A stretch of DNA of 64,000 nt from assembly GCF_000172175.1 (NCBI RefSeq), contig NZ_ABJL02000007.1, forward strand, positions 124,001 to 188,000. Direction: 5' to 3'. Position numbers and translations under genes: made by a program. This DNA is from Bacteroides intestinalis DSM 17393 (lineage in GTDB: Bacteria; Bacteroidota; Bacteroidia; Bacteroidales; Bacteroidaceae). Below the pieces are notes generated by a model. It made no database searches and had not been told where the DNA came from. It was given only the letters and a program-made list of their open reading frames with translations. Of this stretch, positions 16,721 through 25,795 are shown one piece after another (the first letter of the stretch is position 1; every line of letters starts with the position of its first letter).

Positions 16721-17668
16721 TTACAGCGGATATTCTTCGAACGCATACAGCAACGTCGAAAGATAACGTTCGCCTGTATCCGGCAATAATACGACTATTG
16801 TTTTTCCTACGTTTTCAGGAAGAAGTGCCAGACGGGTAGCTGCACTGACTGCTGCTCCGGACGAAATTCCTACCAACAAACCTTCCAACTTAGCCAATTC
16901 ACGACCCGCACGAATAGCATCATCATTCGTTACCTGCAGAATTTCATCTACTACTGCCGGATTGTAGTTCTTAGGAACAAAACCGGCACCGATCCCCTGT
17001 ATCTTATGTGCTCCCGGTGCACCTCCCGAAAGTACGGGAGAATCGGTAGGTTCCACTGCCACCACCTTCACCCCCGGATTATGCTTCTTCAGGGCGGCAC
17101 CTACACCGCTAACGGTTCCACCGGTACCGACACCGGCTACAAAAATATCAACAACACCTTCCGTATCCCTCCAGATTTCCTGTCCCGTAGTACGTTCGTG
17201 CATGGCAGGGTTTGCAGGGTTATCAAACTGCTGAAGAATTACCGCACCCGGAGTAGCAGCTTTCAGTTCTTCAGCACGGGCTATGGCACCCTTCATACCA
17301 TTGGCACCCGGTGTAAGCACCAGTTCGGCACCAAGGGCTTTCAGCAGGTTACGGCGTTCTACACTCATGGTGTCGGGCATCGTAAGAATCAGTTTATAAC
17401 CTTTTGCAGCAGCTACAAATGCAAGCCCGATTCCGGTGTTTCCACTGGTAGGTTCTATAATAGTGGCTGCGGGGTTCAGTAAACCTGAAGCTTCCGCATC
17501 TTCAATCATCGCCAATGCCACGCGGTCTTTCACACTTCCGGCAGGGTTAAATGACTCCAGTTTCACGATCAGACGGGCTTTTAAACCTTTCGCTTTATTG
17601 TAATTGCTCAGCTCCAGCAAGGGAGTGTTGCCCACAAGATCAGTGAGCTGTTTTGCTATCTTTTTCAT
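16721..17668 (-). CDS. cysK: Cysteine synthase A (O-acetylserine sulfhydrylase)
   Basis: A 315-residue PLP enzyme that makes L-cysteine from O-acetylserine and sulfide in the cytoplasm. The PLP lysine is K47 in NPAGSVKDR, the phosphate/substrate loop is TSGNTG at 74-79, and the second PLP phosphate loop is GVGTGGT near 180. GISSGAAV near 265 holds the serine that contacts the pyridine nitrogen. Length is normal for CysK and no cystathionine beta-synthase domain is attached. It is divergent from cysE, which makes its substrate, with 163 bases between the start codons. On the minus strand a -7 element TATCTTTG (17709-17716) serves it. Confidence 0.97.
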   Translation of the reverse strand: MKKIAKQLTDLVGNTPLLELSNYNKAKGLKARLIVKLESFNPAGSVKDRVALAMIEDAEASGLLNPAATIIEPTSGNTGIGLAFVAAAKGYKLILTMPDTMSVERRNLLKALGAELVLTPGANGMKGAIARAEELKAATPGAVILQQFDNPANPAMHERTTGQEIWRDTEGVVDIFVAGVGTGGTVSGVGAALKKHNPGVKVVAVEPTDSPVLSGGAPGAHKIQGIGAGFVPKNYNPAVVDEILQVTNDDAIRAGRELAKLEGLLVGISSGAAVSAATRLALLPENVGKTIVVLLPDTGERYLSTLLYAFEEYPL

Positions 17669-17708
17669 AACTTATTGGGTTTTAATTTATACTCTTCTTT
17701 ATAAAGTA

Positions 17709-17802
17709 CAAAGATAGCGAGATAACGGTTCACAAGAAATACCATATTTGTGGGATTTTCATACTATAAATGAGGGATTTTCGCTGAGAATAGTTACCTT
17801 TG
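17709..17802. promoter_or_regulatory. Divergent promoters between cysK and cysE
   Basis: CAAAGATA at 17709-17716 is TATCTTTG on the minus strand, the -7 element for cysK. TACCTTTG at 17795-17802 is the -7 element for cysE. Both fit TAnnTTTG. The 80 bases between them are available for shared control of the two cysteine genes; no clear operator is seen. Confidence 0.7.
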
Positions 17803-17831
17803 TGCCCACCTTATTATAAAAGGATATCCCA

Positions 17832-18731
17832 ATGAGTCCATTGAACTTTACTCACATTTTGACACAGGCAGTCGATGAACTATCGGAAAGTTCGTCTTAC
17901 AGAGGACTGTTTCATCAGCACACGGACGGTAATCCATTGCCTTCGGCCAAAGCGTTGCATGACATCGTAGAGCTGTCGCGTGCCATACTTTTCCCCGGTT
18001 ATTTCGGTAATTCCACAGTCAACAGTCGTACCGTAAAGTACCACATCGGAGTGAATGTTGAACGTTTGTTCGACTTACTGACCGAGCAAGTGCTTGCAGG
18101 TCTTTGCTTTACCGGCGACGGCGAATGCAGTTGCTGCACCGAACTCCAACGTGAAGAAGCTGCGTTGATTGCCGCCAAGTTCATCAGCCACCTGCCGGAA
18201 ATGCGCCGTGTACTGGCTACGGATGTAGCGGCTGCTTACAATGGAGACCCTGCCGCACATAGTTTCGGAGAAGTAATCAGTTGCTACCCAGCCATACGCG
18301 CCATCAGCAATTACCGTATTGCGCACGAACTGCTGAGGCTCGGTGTTCCTCTCATTCCCCGCATTATCACCGAAATGGCCCATAGCGAGACGGGAATAGA
18401 TATCCACCCGGGTGCCGTCATCGGCAGCCACTTCACCATAGACCACGGAACAGGTGTGGTAATTGGTGAAACATGCATTATCGGCAATAATGTGAAACTG
18501 TATCAGGGAGTGACGCTGGGTGCCAAGAGTTTCCCACTGGATGCTGACGGCAAGCCGATCAAAGGTATTCCACGCCATCCGATATTGGAAGACAATGTTA
18601 TCGTCTATTCCAATGCCACCATCCTAGGACGCATCACCATCGGACAGGGTGCCACAGTAGGCGGTAATATCTGGGTAACGGAAAATGTGCCGCCAGGAGC
18701 GAGAATTGTACAGACTAAAGCAAAAAAATAA
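17832..18731 (+). CDS. cysE: Serine O-acetyltransferase
   Basis: A 299-residue enzyme that acetylates L-serine with acetyl-CoA, the first committed step of cysteine synthesis. The N-terminal half is helical (about 1-165), and the C-terminal half is a left-handed beta helix of hexapeptide repeats: HPGAVIGSHFTIDHGTGVVI near 196, then IIGNNVKLYQGVTLGA, and VIVYSNATILGRITIGQGA near 255. The catalytic histidines are expected at the H of IDIHPGA and of IDHGTG. It is longer than E. coli CysE and is of the SatA/EpsC-like group common in Bacteroidota. It does not end in the Ile that docks into CysK (ends TKAKK), so the classic complex is not evident. It is divergent from cysK. Confidence 0.93.
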   Translation: MSPLNFTHILTQAVDELSESSSYRGLFHQHTDGNPLPSAKALHDIVELSRAILFPGYFGNSTVNSRTVKYHIGVNVERLFDLLTEQVLAGLCFTGDGECSCCTELQREEAALIAAKFISHLPEMRRVLATDVAAAYNGDPAAHSFGEVISCYPAIRAISNYRIAHELLRLGVPLIPRIITEMAHSETGIDIHPGAVIGSHFTIDHGTGVVIGETCIIGNNVKLYQGVTLGAKSFPLDADGKPIKGIPRHPILEDNVIVYSNATILGRITIGQGATVGGNIWVTENVPPGARIVQTKAKK

Positions 18732-18741
18732 CCGCCGCGCA

Positions 18742-18851
18742 GGTCAAAGCAACCCGTTCGCAGGACACAAGTGTTCCGGCAGAACGACACAAGTATTTCA
18801 GAAAAGCCACACAAGTGTTGCATACGGAAAGTACAAGTGTTTCAGAAGAGA
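18742..18851. repeat. 22-bp tandem array, five units (array 3)
   Basis: Units start at 18742 (degenerate), 18764, 18786, 18808 and 18830. The conserved half is gacacaagtgtt, which contains the palindrome acac-aa-gtgt; the other half varies. The array starts 11 bases after the cysE stop and lies about 100 bases before the next gene, so it would be in a cysE read-through transcript or the next leader. Confidence 0.9.
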
Positions 18852-18951
18852 GAGAAATTGAATATATAATTATAAAGAAAAACAACAAGATAGAAGAAGT
18901 TGCAACAACTTCAGCCATCAAATTGTAAATCGTAAAATCAAAAACAAATAA

Positions 18952-20421
18952 ATGGAATCCTTTCAAATGATTGCCAAAACCTTCCAAGGACTGGAAGAAG
19001 TACTGGCACAAGAACTGACTGCATTAGGAGCAAACGACATAGAAATAGGCCGACGCATGGTGTCTTTCAGTGGAGACAAGGAAATGATGTACAAAGCAAA
19101 CTTCTGCCTGCGTACAGCAATACGTATTCTAAAACCAATCAAAAGCTTCACTGCCAAGAACGCCGATGAAGTGTATGACCAAATCAAAGCTATCTGCTGG
19201 GAAGAGATCCTGAATGTAGAAAAAACCTTTGCCGTAGATGCCGTTGTATTCAGCGAAGAGTTCCGCCATTCCAAGTTCGTTTCTTACAAAGTAAAAGATG
19301 CCATTGTGGACTATTTCCGTGATAAGTTTAACAAACGCCCGTCCGTACGCATCAACAAACCGGATGTATTGCTGAATATACACATTGCACAGACCACTTG
19401 TACGCTCTCTCTCGACTCATCGGGCGAGTCACTGCACCGCCGCGGGTACCGCCAGGAAGCGGTAGAAGCTCCGCTAAACGAGGTACTGGCTGCCGGAATG
19501 ATATTGATGACAGGATGGAAAGGGGAATGTGACTTAATAGACCCGATGTGTGGTTCGGGTACAATTCCCATTGAAGCGGCACTGATTGCACGCAACATTG
19601 CTCCGGGAGTGTTCCGCAAGGAATTCGCTTTTGAGAAGTGGAATGACTTCGATCAGGATTTGTTCGACATGATTTACAATGACGATAGTCAAGAACGCGA
19701 ATTTACGCATAAGATATATGGCTACGACAATAACCCGCAAGCTAATGAAATAGCTACACACAATGTGAAAGCGGCAGGTGTATCGAAAGATATTGTCTTG
19801 AAGTTACAGCCGTTCCAGCAATTTGAGCAACCCGCGGAGAAATCAATGATCATCACCAACCCGCCTTATGGAGAACGTATCTCTACCAACAACCTGCTGG
19901 GATTGTATCAGATGATAGGCGAACGCCTGAAACATGCTTTCATCGGAAACACGGCATGGGTGCTTTCTTACCGTGAAGAGTGCTTCGACCAGATAGGACT
20001 GAAACCGACCGCCAAGATACCTTTGTTCAACGGTGCACTGGAATGTGAATTCCGTAAATACGAGATTTTCGACGGAAAGTATAAGGAGTTCAAGAAGCAG
20101 GAAGGTGAGGGCGAAGGCGAAAACGAAGAATCCGGCTTCAAGTCTAGAGAACCGAGAGAATTCAAACCAAGGGAATCTCGTAAACCGGGCGAATTCAAAT
20201 CCAGAGACGACAGACCGAGGGAGTTCAGACCAAGAGACAGCAAACCCCGTGAGTTTGGTTCAAAAGAAGATAGGCCGAGAGGTGAGTTCAAGCCGAGGGA
20301 GTTCCGCAAGGATGGAGACCGGGAACGGAAACCGTTCGACAGGGAACGCCGTCCGGGAGGAAGCGGAGAGTTTAAGCCGAAAAGGGAGTTTAAGCCGAGA
20401 AAGAGGGAAGACGGGGAGTAA
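18952..20421 (+). CDS. THUMP-domain class I RNA methyltransferase (RlmL/RlmK-N type) with a charged repeat tail
   Basis: A 489-residue protein that methylates RNA, probably a guanine N2 of 23S rRNA as in RlmL. Residues about 45-155 form the THUMP RNA-binding domain. Residues about 160-390 form the Rossmann methyltransferase: the SAM motif is DPMCGSGTIPIEAA near 197 and the catalytic motif is NPPYGER at 303. From about 395 the protein changes to a low-complexity tail of about 90 residues built from repeated PREFKPRES- and RDSKPREF-like units, highly charged and surely disordered. Such tails bind RNA non-specifically. The start at 18952 follows AT-rich DNA. Confidence 0.88.
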   Translation: MESFQMIAKTFQGLEEVLAQELTALGANDIEIGRRMVSFSGDKEMMYKANFCLRTAIRILKPIKSFTAKNADEVYDQIKAICWEEILNVEKTFAVDAVVFSEEFRHSKFVSYKVKDAIVDYFRDKFNKRPSVRINKPDVLLNIHIAQTTCTLSLDSSGESLHRRGYRQEAVEAPLNEVLAAGMILMTGWKGECDLIDPMCGSGTIPIEAALIARNIAPGVFRKEFAFEKWNDFDQDLFDMIYNDDSQEREFTHKIYGYDNNPQANEIATHNVKAAGVSKDIVLKLQPFQQFEQPAEKSMIITNPPYGERISTNNLLGLYQMIGERLKHAFIGNTAWVLSYREECFDQIGLKPTAKIPLFNGALECEFRKYEIFDGKYKEFKKQEGEGEGENEESGFKSREPREFKPRESRKPGEFKSRDDRPREFRPRDSKPREFGSKEDRPRGEFKPREFRKDGDRERKPFDRERRPGGSGEFKPKREFKPRKREDGE

Positions 20422-20433
20422 GTTGCTGATAAA

Positions 20434-20586
20434 CAGTTTGAGGTCACAAATTGTGACCTCAAACTGACAAAACATAAAAGAGATAAGTTACAAGTATCAA
20501 CTTGATATTCCAAATTGGGAGTTCAAGTCAGGGAAGTAGAAGATAACTTATTGGTAGACAATATAAGGTCGCAATTTACGACCTTA
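20434..20586. repeat. Palindromes upstream of the ORF6N gene
   Basis: 20434-20466 is a perfect 33-base palindrome: cagtttgaggtcacaa, one central a, then the reverse complement. 20564-20586 is a second one with arms taaggtcg and cgacctta around a 7-base loop. Both resemble a third, imperfect palindrome inside the ORF6N gene (20799-20827). Read in frame they encode NSLRSQIVTSN and DNIRSQFTTL, like the protein segment SSLRLQIAIS of ORF6N. So they are either operators or relics of the gene's own core. Confidence 0.8.
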
Positions 20587-20602
20587 AAAGGACAAGGCAT
20601 AA

Positions 20603-21178
20603 ATGGATGATCTAATTATTATAGAGAATAAGATATACGAAATCAGAGGTCAGAAGGTGATGCTGGACTTTGATTTGGCGAAGATGTATGAGGTAGAAAC
20701 AAAATACCTCAAACAAATGGTAAGAAGAAATGCAGAGCGATTTCCTGAAGATTTTATGTTCCAATTATCAAACGAAGAAGTTAACTGTCTGATTTCCAGT
20801 TTGAGGTTGCAAATTGCAATCTCAAACAAAGGCGGTACCCGCTACTCCCCTTTCGCCTTCACCGAACAAGGCGTCGCCATGCTTTCCGGTATCCTCCGGA
20901 GTCCCAAAGCCATCGAAGTCAACATCAACATCATGCGCGCCTTCGTCCGTATGCGACAATATCTTCTCTCCCACGTCCCAAAGCAAGAGCTTGAAGAACT
21001 GAGAAAGCGTATTGAATATTTGGAAGAAGACGTCACTTCCGACAGAGACAGTTACGAGAAACAATTCGACGAGCTCTTCTCCGCCTTCGCAAAGCTGAGT
21101 GCTGCAATACAAGTGAAAAGCACTCCGATGGACAGAATAGAAATAAAAGGATTCAGAAAAGAGAATGACAATAAATGA
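20603..21178 (+). CDS. ORF6N-domain protein
   Basis: A 191-residue protein with an ORF6N domain (about 5-120), a DNA-binding domain of phage and mobile-element proteins: IIENKIYEIRGQKVMLDFDL, then LAKMYEVETKYLKQ and RRNAERFPEDFMFQL, and FAFTEQGVAMLSGILRS. A coiled coil follows (about 128-165: ELEELRKRIEYLEEDV). In Bacteroides these genes are scattered and often alone; some are linked to phages. Its codons around 20799-20827 form a near-perfect DNA palindrome that also occurs upstream. The stop overlaps the next ATG by 4 bases (ATGA). A self-regulating role is inferred only. Confidence 0.85.
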   Translation: MDDLIIIENKIYEIRGQKVMLDFDLAKMYEVETKYLKQMVRRNAERFPEDFMFQLSNEEVNCLISSLRLQIAISNKGGTRYSPFAFTEQGVAMLSGILRSPKAIEVNINIMRAFVRMRQYLLSHVPKQELEELRKRIEYLEEDVTSDRDSYEKQFDELFSAFAKLSAAIQVKSTPMDRIEIKGFRKENDNK

Positions 21179-23406
21179 CTATGAACATGAAGATAATCTG
21201 TAAATGGATGGGAATAGCGCTATTGGCGTTACCCACTCTCTTTGCAACAAACGTTATGGCACAAGTTTTAAAGAAACCAACGCTGGAAGATTTGCTTCCT
21301 GGCGGAGAAACCTATCGCATTGCTGAAAACAAATGGTATCAGTGGTATGGTGATGCCGCATGCTTAGAATTGGGTATCGACAGTATAAAAGGCATCTGGG
21401 CAGTAAATGGAGTAGGAGCAAAAGCAGGAGAAAATTTCACAGTCATTACCCTGAAAGAGGCCAATAAGCTATTGGCAGAAAAAGAGTTAGGAAAGTTGCG
21501 TAACTTCTACTCCGCAAAGACCATCAATACTCCCCACAGTGCTGTTATTGGAATTCTGCTCCAAGTAGACCCACTCCTTTTGCTGAACACCGGTAAATAC
21601 CGCGTACTTATCGACTGGAAAAAGAAAGAGTTAATTTGGAACCAACCGTGTCCCGCCCAAGCTGCCAATGAAGATTGGAACGAAGTGAGCCGCCACTTGG
21701 CCTATACACTCAACAACAATCTCTACGTAATGACCAATGACGGACAAACTCGTCAGGTAACCACCGAAGCTGAAGGTATCGTATGCGGCCAAAGCGTACA
21801 CCGCAATGAATTTGGTATCAACAAAGGTACCTATTGGAGTCCCCAGGGAAACCTGCTCGCTTTCTACCGGATGGATGAGAGCATGGTAACACAATATCCA
21901 TTGGTAGACATCACAGCACGCATAGGTGAACTGAATAATGTACGTTACCCTATGGCAGGCATGACAAGCCATAAAGTAACGGTAGGCATCTATAACACCG
22001 AAACACAGAAAACGGTCTATCTGAACACAGGTGATCCCACAGACCGTTATTTCACCAATATCAGTTGGGCTCCGGATGCCAAAAGCATCTATCTTATCGA
22101 ATTGAACCGCGACCAGAATCATGCCAAACTATGCCAATACAACACCGAGACCGGTGAATTAATGGCTACTCTCTTTGAGGAAACGCATCCCAAATACGTA
22201 GAACCTCAACACCCCATCGTATTCCTGCCATGGGACAACAACAAGTTTATCTACCAAAGCCAGCGTGACGGATTCAATCATCTCTATCTATACAATGTAA
22301 AAGGAGAATTGCTGAAGCAACTGACCCAAGGCGAATGGTTGGTACAACAAGTATTAGGATTCAACCGGCAGACGCAGCACGTCATTATTCAGAGTACCGA
22401 AACTTCCCCTCTACAAAGCAATATTTACTCTGTCAGTCTGAAGGACTGTAAACGAAGCCTTTTAGGAAACTCTGAAGGAATTCATTCGGCACAGCTATCC
22501 GGCTTTATGGGTACCCATCTCATTGACAAATCTTCTTCGCCCACTTGCCCCCGTAGCATAAAGATAATGTCTGCCAACCCGAAAAAACATCGGGAATATA
22601 CACTGCTTACAGCAGAAGATCCGTTCAAGGGCTTCACTATGCCAAATATAGAAACCGGTACCATCAAGGCGGCCGACGGCGTGACCGACCTCTACTACCG
22701 CCTTGTGAAACCCGCAGACTTCGACCCGGCAAAGAAATACCCCACCATCATCTATGTATATGGCGGTCCGCACGCACAGATGGTCACCGGTGGCTGGCAA
22801 AACGGTGCACGCGGCTGGGACATCTACATGGCAAACAAAGGTTATATCATGTTCACCCTTGATAATCGCGGAAGCGATAACCGTGGTCTTGAATTTGAAA
22901 ATGTCACCTTCCGCCATCTCGGCATCGAAGAAGGAAAAGACCAGGTGAAAGGTGTGGAATTCCTGAAAAGCCTGCCTTACGTAGACGGTAACCGCATCGG
23001 TGTACACGGATGGAGCTTTGGCGGACACATGACTACAGCCCTGATGCTCCGCTATCCGGAGATATTCAAAGTAGGTGTTGCAGGCGGGCCGGTTATTGAC
23101 TGGGGATATTATGAAATTATGTACGGAGAACGCTACATGGATACGCCGCAAAGCAATCCGGAAGGTTACGAACAATGCAACCTGAAGAATCTGGCAGGCA
23201 ATCTGAAAGGACATCTATTACTGATTCACGATGACCATGACGATACCTGTGTGCCACAACACACACTTTCGTTCATAAAAGCCTGTGTGGATGCACGCAC
23301 GTATCCCGATTTATTCATTTATCCCACGCATAAGCACAATGTCATAGGACGTGACCGAGTACATCTGCATGAGAAGATAACACGGTATTTTGAAGACAAT
23401 TTATAG
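21175..23406 (+). CDS. Prolyl oligopeptidase family S9, dipeptidyl peptidase IV-like
   Basis: A 743-residue exported serine peptidase that removes X-Pro or X-Ala dipeptides from peptide N-termini. The signal peptide ends near residue 29 (FATNVMAQ). Residues about 60-480 form the beta-propeller (YWSPQGNLLAFYRMDES near 220), and residues 500-743 form the alpha/beta hydrolase. The triad is S614 in GWSFGGH, D689 in HDDHDDTCV and H719 or H721 in YPTHKHNV. It probably lies in the periplasm. The first ATG overlaps the ORF6N stop; ATGs at 21181 and 21187 would give nearly the same protein. There is no operon partner of related function. Confidence 0.92.
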   Translation: MTMNMKIICKWMGIALLALPTLFATNVMAQVLKKPTLEDLLPGGETYRIAENKWYQWYGDAACLELGIDSIKGIWAVNGVGAKAGENFTVITLKEANKLLAEKELGKLRNFYSAKTINTPHSAVIGILLQVDPLLLLNTGKYRVLIDWKKKELIWNQPCPAQAANEDWNEVSRHLAYTLNNNLYVMTNDGQTRQVTTEAEGIVCGQSVHRNEFGINKGTYWSPQGNLLAFYRMDESMVTQYPLVDITARIGELNNVRYPMAGMTSHKVTVGIYNTETQKTVYLNTGDPTDRYFTNISWAPDAKSIYLIELNRDQNHAKLCQYNTETGELMATLFEETHPKYVEPQHPIVFLPWDNNKFIYQSQRDGFNHLYLYNVKGELLKQLTQGEWLVQQVLGFNRQTQHVIIQSTETSPLQSNIYSVSLKDCKRSLLGNSEGIHSAQLSGFMGTHLIDKSSSPTCPRSIKIMSANPKKHREYTLLTAEDPFKGFTMPNIETGTIKAADGVTDLYYRLVKPADFDPAKKYPTIIYVYGGPHAQMVTGGWQNGARGWDIYMANKGYIMFTLDNRGSDNRGLEFENVTFRHLGIEEGKDQVKGVEFLKSLPYVDGNRIGVHGWSFGGHMTTALMLRYPEIFKVGVAGGPVIDWGYYEIMYGERYMDTPQSNPEGYEQCNLKNLAGNLKGHLLLIHDDHDDTCVPQHTLSFIKACVDARTYPDLFIYPTHKHNVIGRDRVHLHEKITRYFEDNL

Positions 23407-23443
23407 AATAAAATAGAAGCAATAAATTAAACGAAATATAAAG

Positions 23444-24718
23444 ATGAAGATATTATTATTAGGAAGCGGCGGCCGCGAGCACGCTCTGGCATGGAAAATA
23501 GCCCAAAGCCCGAAAGTAGAGAAACTTTTTATCGCCCCCGGTAATGCCGGTACCAGTGCAGTAGGCGAGAATGTAGCTATCAAAGCTACCGACTTCACTG
23601 CCCTGAAAACTTTCGCCCTGAAAGAAAAAGTAGATATGATTGTGGTAGGTCCCGAAGATCCGTTGGTAGAAGGTATCTACGACAACTTTACCGGAGACGC
23701 CGCCACACAACATATCGCCATCATCGGCCCTACTGCCAAGGGTGCCCAATTGGAAGGCAGTAAGGAGTTTGCCAAGGGTTTCATGGAACGTCATGGCATC
23801 CCCACCGCCCGCTACAAAAGCATCAATGCCGAAAATCTGGAAGAAGGACTCGCTTTCCTTGAAACCCTTGAAGCACCCTATGTGCTGAAAGCCGACGGTC
23901 TTTGCGCAGGAAAAGGCGTACTGATCCTTCCTACACTCGAAGAAGCCAAAAAGGAACTGAAAGAAATGCTTGGTGGTATGTTCGGTCAGGCCAGTGCCAC
24001 GGTAGTTATCGAAGAATTCCTCAGCGGCATCGAGTGCTCCGTATTTGTGCTGACAGACAGCAAGAACTATAAAGTGCTGCCCGTTGCCAAAGATTACAAA
24101 CGCATCGGCGAAGGTGACAAAGGTCTGAATACCGGTGGTATGGGAAGCGTGACTCCCGTTCCTTTTGCCGACGAGGTATTTATGGAAAAAGTGCGTACCC
24201 GTATCATTGAGCCCACTATCCGCGGACTGCAAGAAGAAGACATCCTTTACAAAGGTTTCATCTTCCTCGGACTGATCCGTGTGAAAGGCGAACCGATGGT
24301 CATAGAATATAATGTCCGCATGGGAGACCCCGAAACAGAAAGCGTCATGCTACGTGTACAGAGCGACTTCGTGGAACTTCTGGAAGGTGTACGCGACGTG
24401 AACCTCGATACAAAGACATTGACAATGGACCCGCGTACGGCTGCTTGCGTCATGCTCGTCAGCGGCGGATATCCCGAAGCTTACGAGAAAGGTAAAGTAA
24501 TGACCGGATTTGAAGAAGCTGCCGCTACAGACAGCATCCTCTTCCATGCCGGAACAGCAATGAAAGACGGCCAGGTGGCAACAAACGGCGGACGCGTGAT
24601 TGCCGTATGTTCGTATGGTGAAACCAAAGAAGAAGCCCTTGCCAAGAGTTATAAAGTTGCGGAAATGATTCAATTCGACAAGAAATATTTCCGCCGTGAT
24701 ATCGGTTTCGACCTTTAA
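23444..24718 (+). CDS. purD: Phosphoribosylamine-glycine ligase
   Basis: A 424-residue ATP-grasp enzyme of purine synthesis: phosphoribosylamine + glycine + ATP gives GAR. The start is MKILLLGSGGREHALAWKI, the classic N-terminal nucleotide-like loop. The ATP-grasp motifs follow: VLKADGLCAGKGVLI near 150, then NTGGMGSVTP near 228, and EYNVRMGDPETE near 290 for magnesium binding. The C-terminal domain (about 330-424) is intact. Length is normal. It is followed by a hairpin at 24727-24779. Confidence 0.97.
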   Translation: MKILLLGSGGREHALAWKIAQSPKVEKLFIAPGNAGTSAVGENVAIKATDFTALKTFALKEKVDMIVVGPEDPLVEGIYDNFTGDAATQHIAIIGPTAKGAQLEGSKEFAKGFMERHGIPTARYKSINAENLEEGLAFLETLEAPYVLKADGLCAGKGVLILPTLEEAKKELKEMLGGMFGQASATVVIEEFLSGIECSVFVLTDSKNYKVLPVAKDYKRIGEGDKGLNTGGMGSVTPVPFADEVFMEKVRTRIIEPTIRGLQEEDILYKGFIFLGLIRVKGEPMVIEYNVRMGDPETESVMLRVQSDFVELLEGVRDVNLDTKTLTMDPRTAACVMLVSGGYPEAYEKGKVMTGFEEAAATDSILFHAGTAMKDGQVATNGGRVIAVCSYGETKEEALAKSYKVAEMIQFDKKYFRRDIGFDL

Positions 24719-24726
24719 AAGAGTGA

Positions 24727-24779
24727 TAAGGTGATAGAGTGATAGGATGATATTATCACTTTATCACCCTATCACCTTA
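24727..24779. repeat. GTGATAA-type hairpin after purD
   Basis: taaggtgatagagtgata and its near mirror ending ccctatcacctta form an imperfect stem of about 18 pairs. Each arm is built of 7-8 base repeats of gtgata/tatcac. It can act as a terminator. Similar GTGAT-based hairpins are at 26655-26728 and 32798-32848. Confidence 0.75.
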
Positions 24780-24793
24780 CCACAATTAATATT

Positions 24794-25795
24794 ATGATAC
24801 GAAGTAAACGACTACAGAACCGGATCACAGCGGGACGTTTCACACTGCCCGCTGCCATCCTCTTGTCACTATTCTGCTGGATACTGACCTCTATTCTATT
24901 GCCTGAAGTTCCGGTAATAAAAAGTAGTTATCTCCTGTGGGATACTATCATAGATGGATATATTCCGGCATGGGCAAGTACACCTTTAAGTTTCATCTTC
25001 TATGGCGTCGTCGGTTACTTCCTGATAGAACTAAACAATACTTTTGCCATCATCCGTATGCGGGCATCCGTACAAACGGCCATTTATTTCCTGTTTATAT
25101 CCGTTTGTCCGGCCCTGCATCCAGTTTATGCCGGGGACTTTGCCTCGATAGCATTTCTTATATCTCTGTTCTTCCTGTTCAAGGGCTACCAACATTCCCG
25201 TCCGGCAGGCACTATGTTCCATTCGTTCCTCTTTATCGGGTTGGGTAGTCTGTTCTTCCCACAACTGACACTGTTTATTCCCCTCTACTGGATAGGTGCA
25301 CACAGTTTTCAGGCACTCACTCCAAAGAGCTTTTTCGGCAGTCTGGTCGGTTGGGCTTTACCCTACTGGTTTCTATTGGGACATGCTTACTTCTACGATG
25401 AAATGGGCTTATTTTACCAGCCTTTCATCGAACTGGCAACATTCCACCCTATTAATCTCTGGGACTTCCCCTTGTGGGAAATAGCTACATTGGGCTATCT
25501 GTTCGTATTATACCTAGTCAGTTCCATCCACTGTCTGGTGGCAGGTTACGAAGATAAGATACGTACCCGCAGTTATCTGCATTTTCTTATTTTTCTGAGC
25601 TTCTGCATCTTTGCCTATATCCTGTTGCAACCGGTTTTGACGGTTCATCTCCTGCCTCTGCTGCTGATAGGTGTCAGTATCCTGACAGGACATTTCGTGG
25701 TGCTGACGAACAGTCGGGCTTCCAATGTGTTTTTCATTTGTGCCCTCGCAGGGCTTGTACTTTTATTCGGATTTAATATATGGACGCTTTTGTAG
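24794..25795 (+). CDS. Polytopic membrane protein, unknown function
   Basis: A 333-residue inner-membrane protein with about 10 hydrophobic segments separated by short loops, among them ILLSLFCWILTSILL near 25, IAFLISLFFLF near 120 and CALAGLVLLFGFNIW at the end. No enzyme or transporter signature is recognised. It overlaps the next gene by 16 bases, so it is in an operon with the DedA-type and MnmD genes. The sequence is typical of conserved, unnamed Bacteroides membrane proteins. Confidence 0.75.
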   Translation: MIRSKRLQNRITAGRFTLPAAILLSLFCWILTSILLPEVPVIKSSYLLWDTIIDGYIPAWASTPLSFIFYGVVGYFLIELNNTFAIIRMRASVQTAIYFLFISVCPALHPVYAGDFASIAFLISLFFLFKGYQHSRPAGTMFHSFLFIGLGSLFFPQLTLFIPLYWIGAHSFQALTPKSFFGSLVGWALPYWFLLGHAYFYDEMGLFYQPFIELATFHPINLWDFPLWEIATLGYLFVLYLVSSIHCLVAGYEDKIRTRSYLHFLIFLSFCIFAYILLQPVLTVHLLPLLLIGVSILTGHFVVLTNSRASNVFFICALAGLVLLFGFNIWTLL

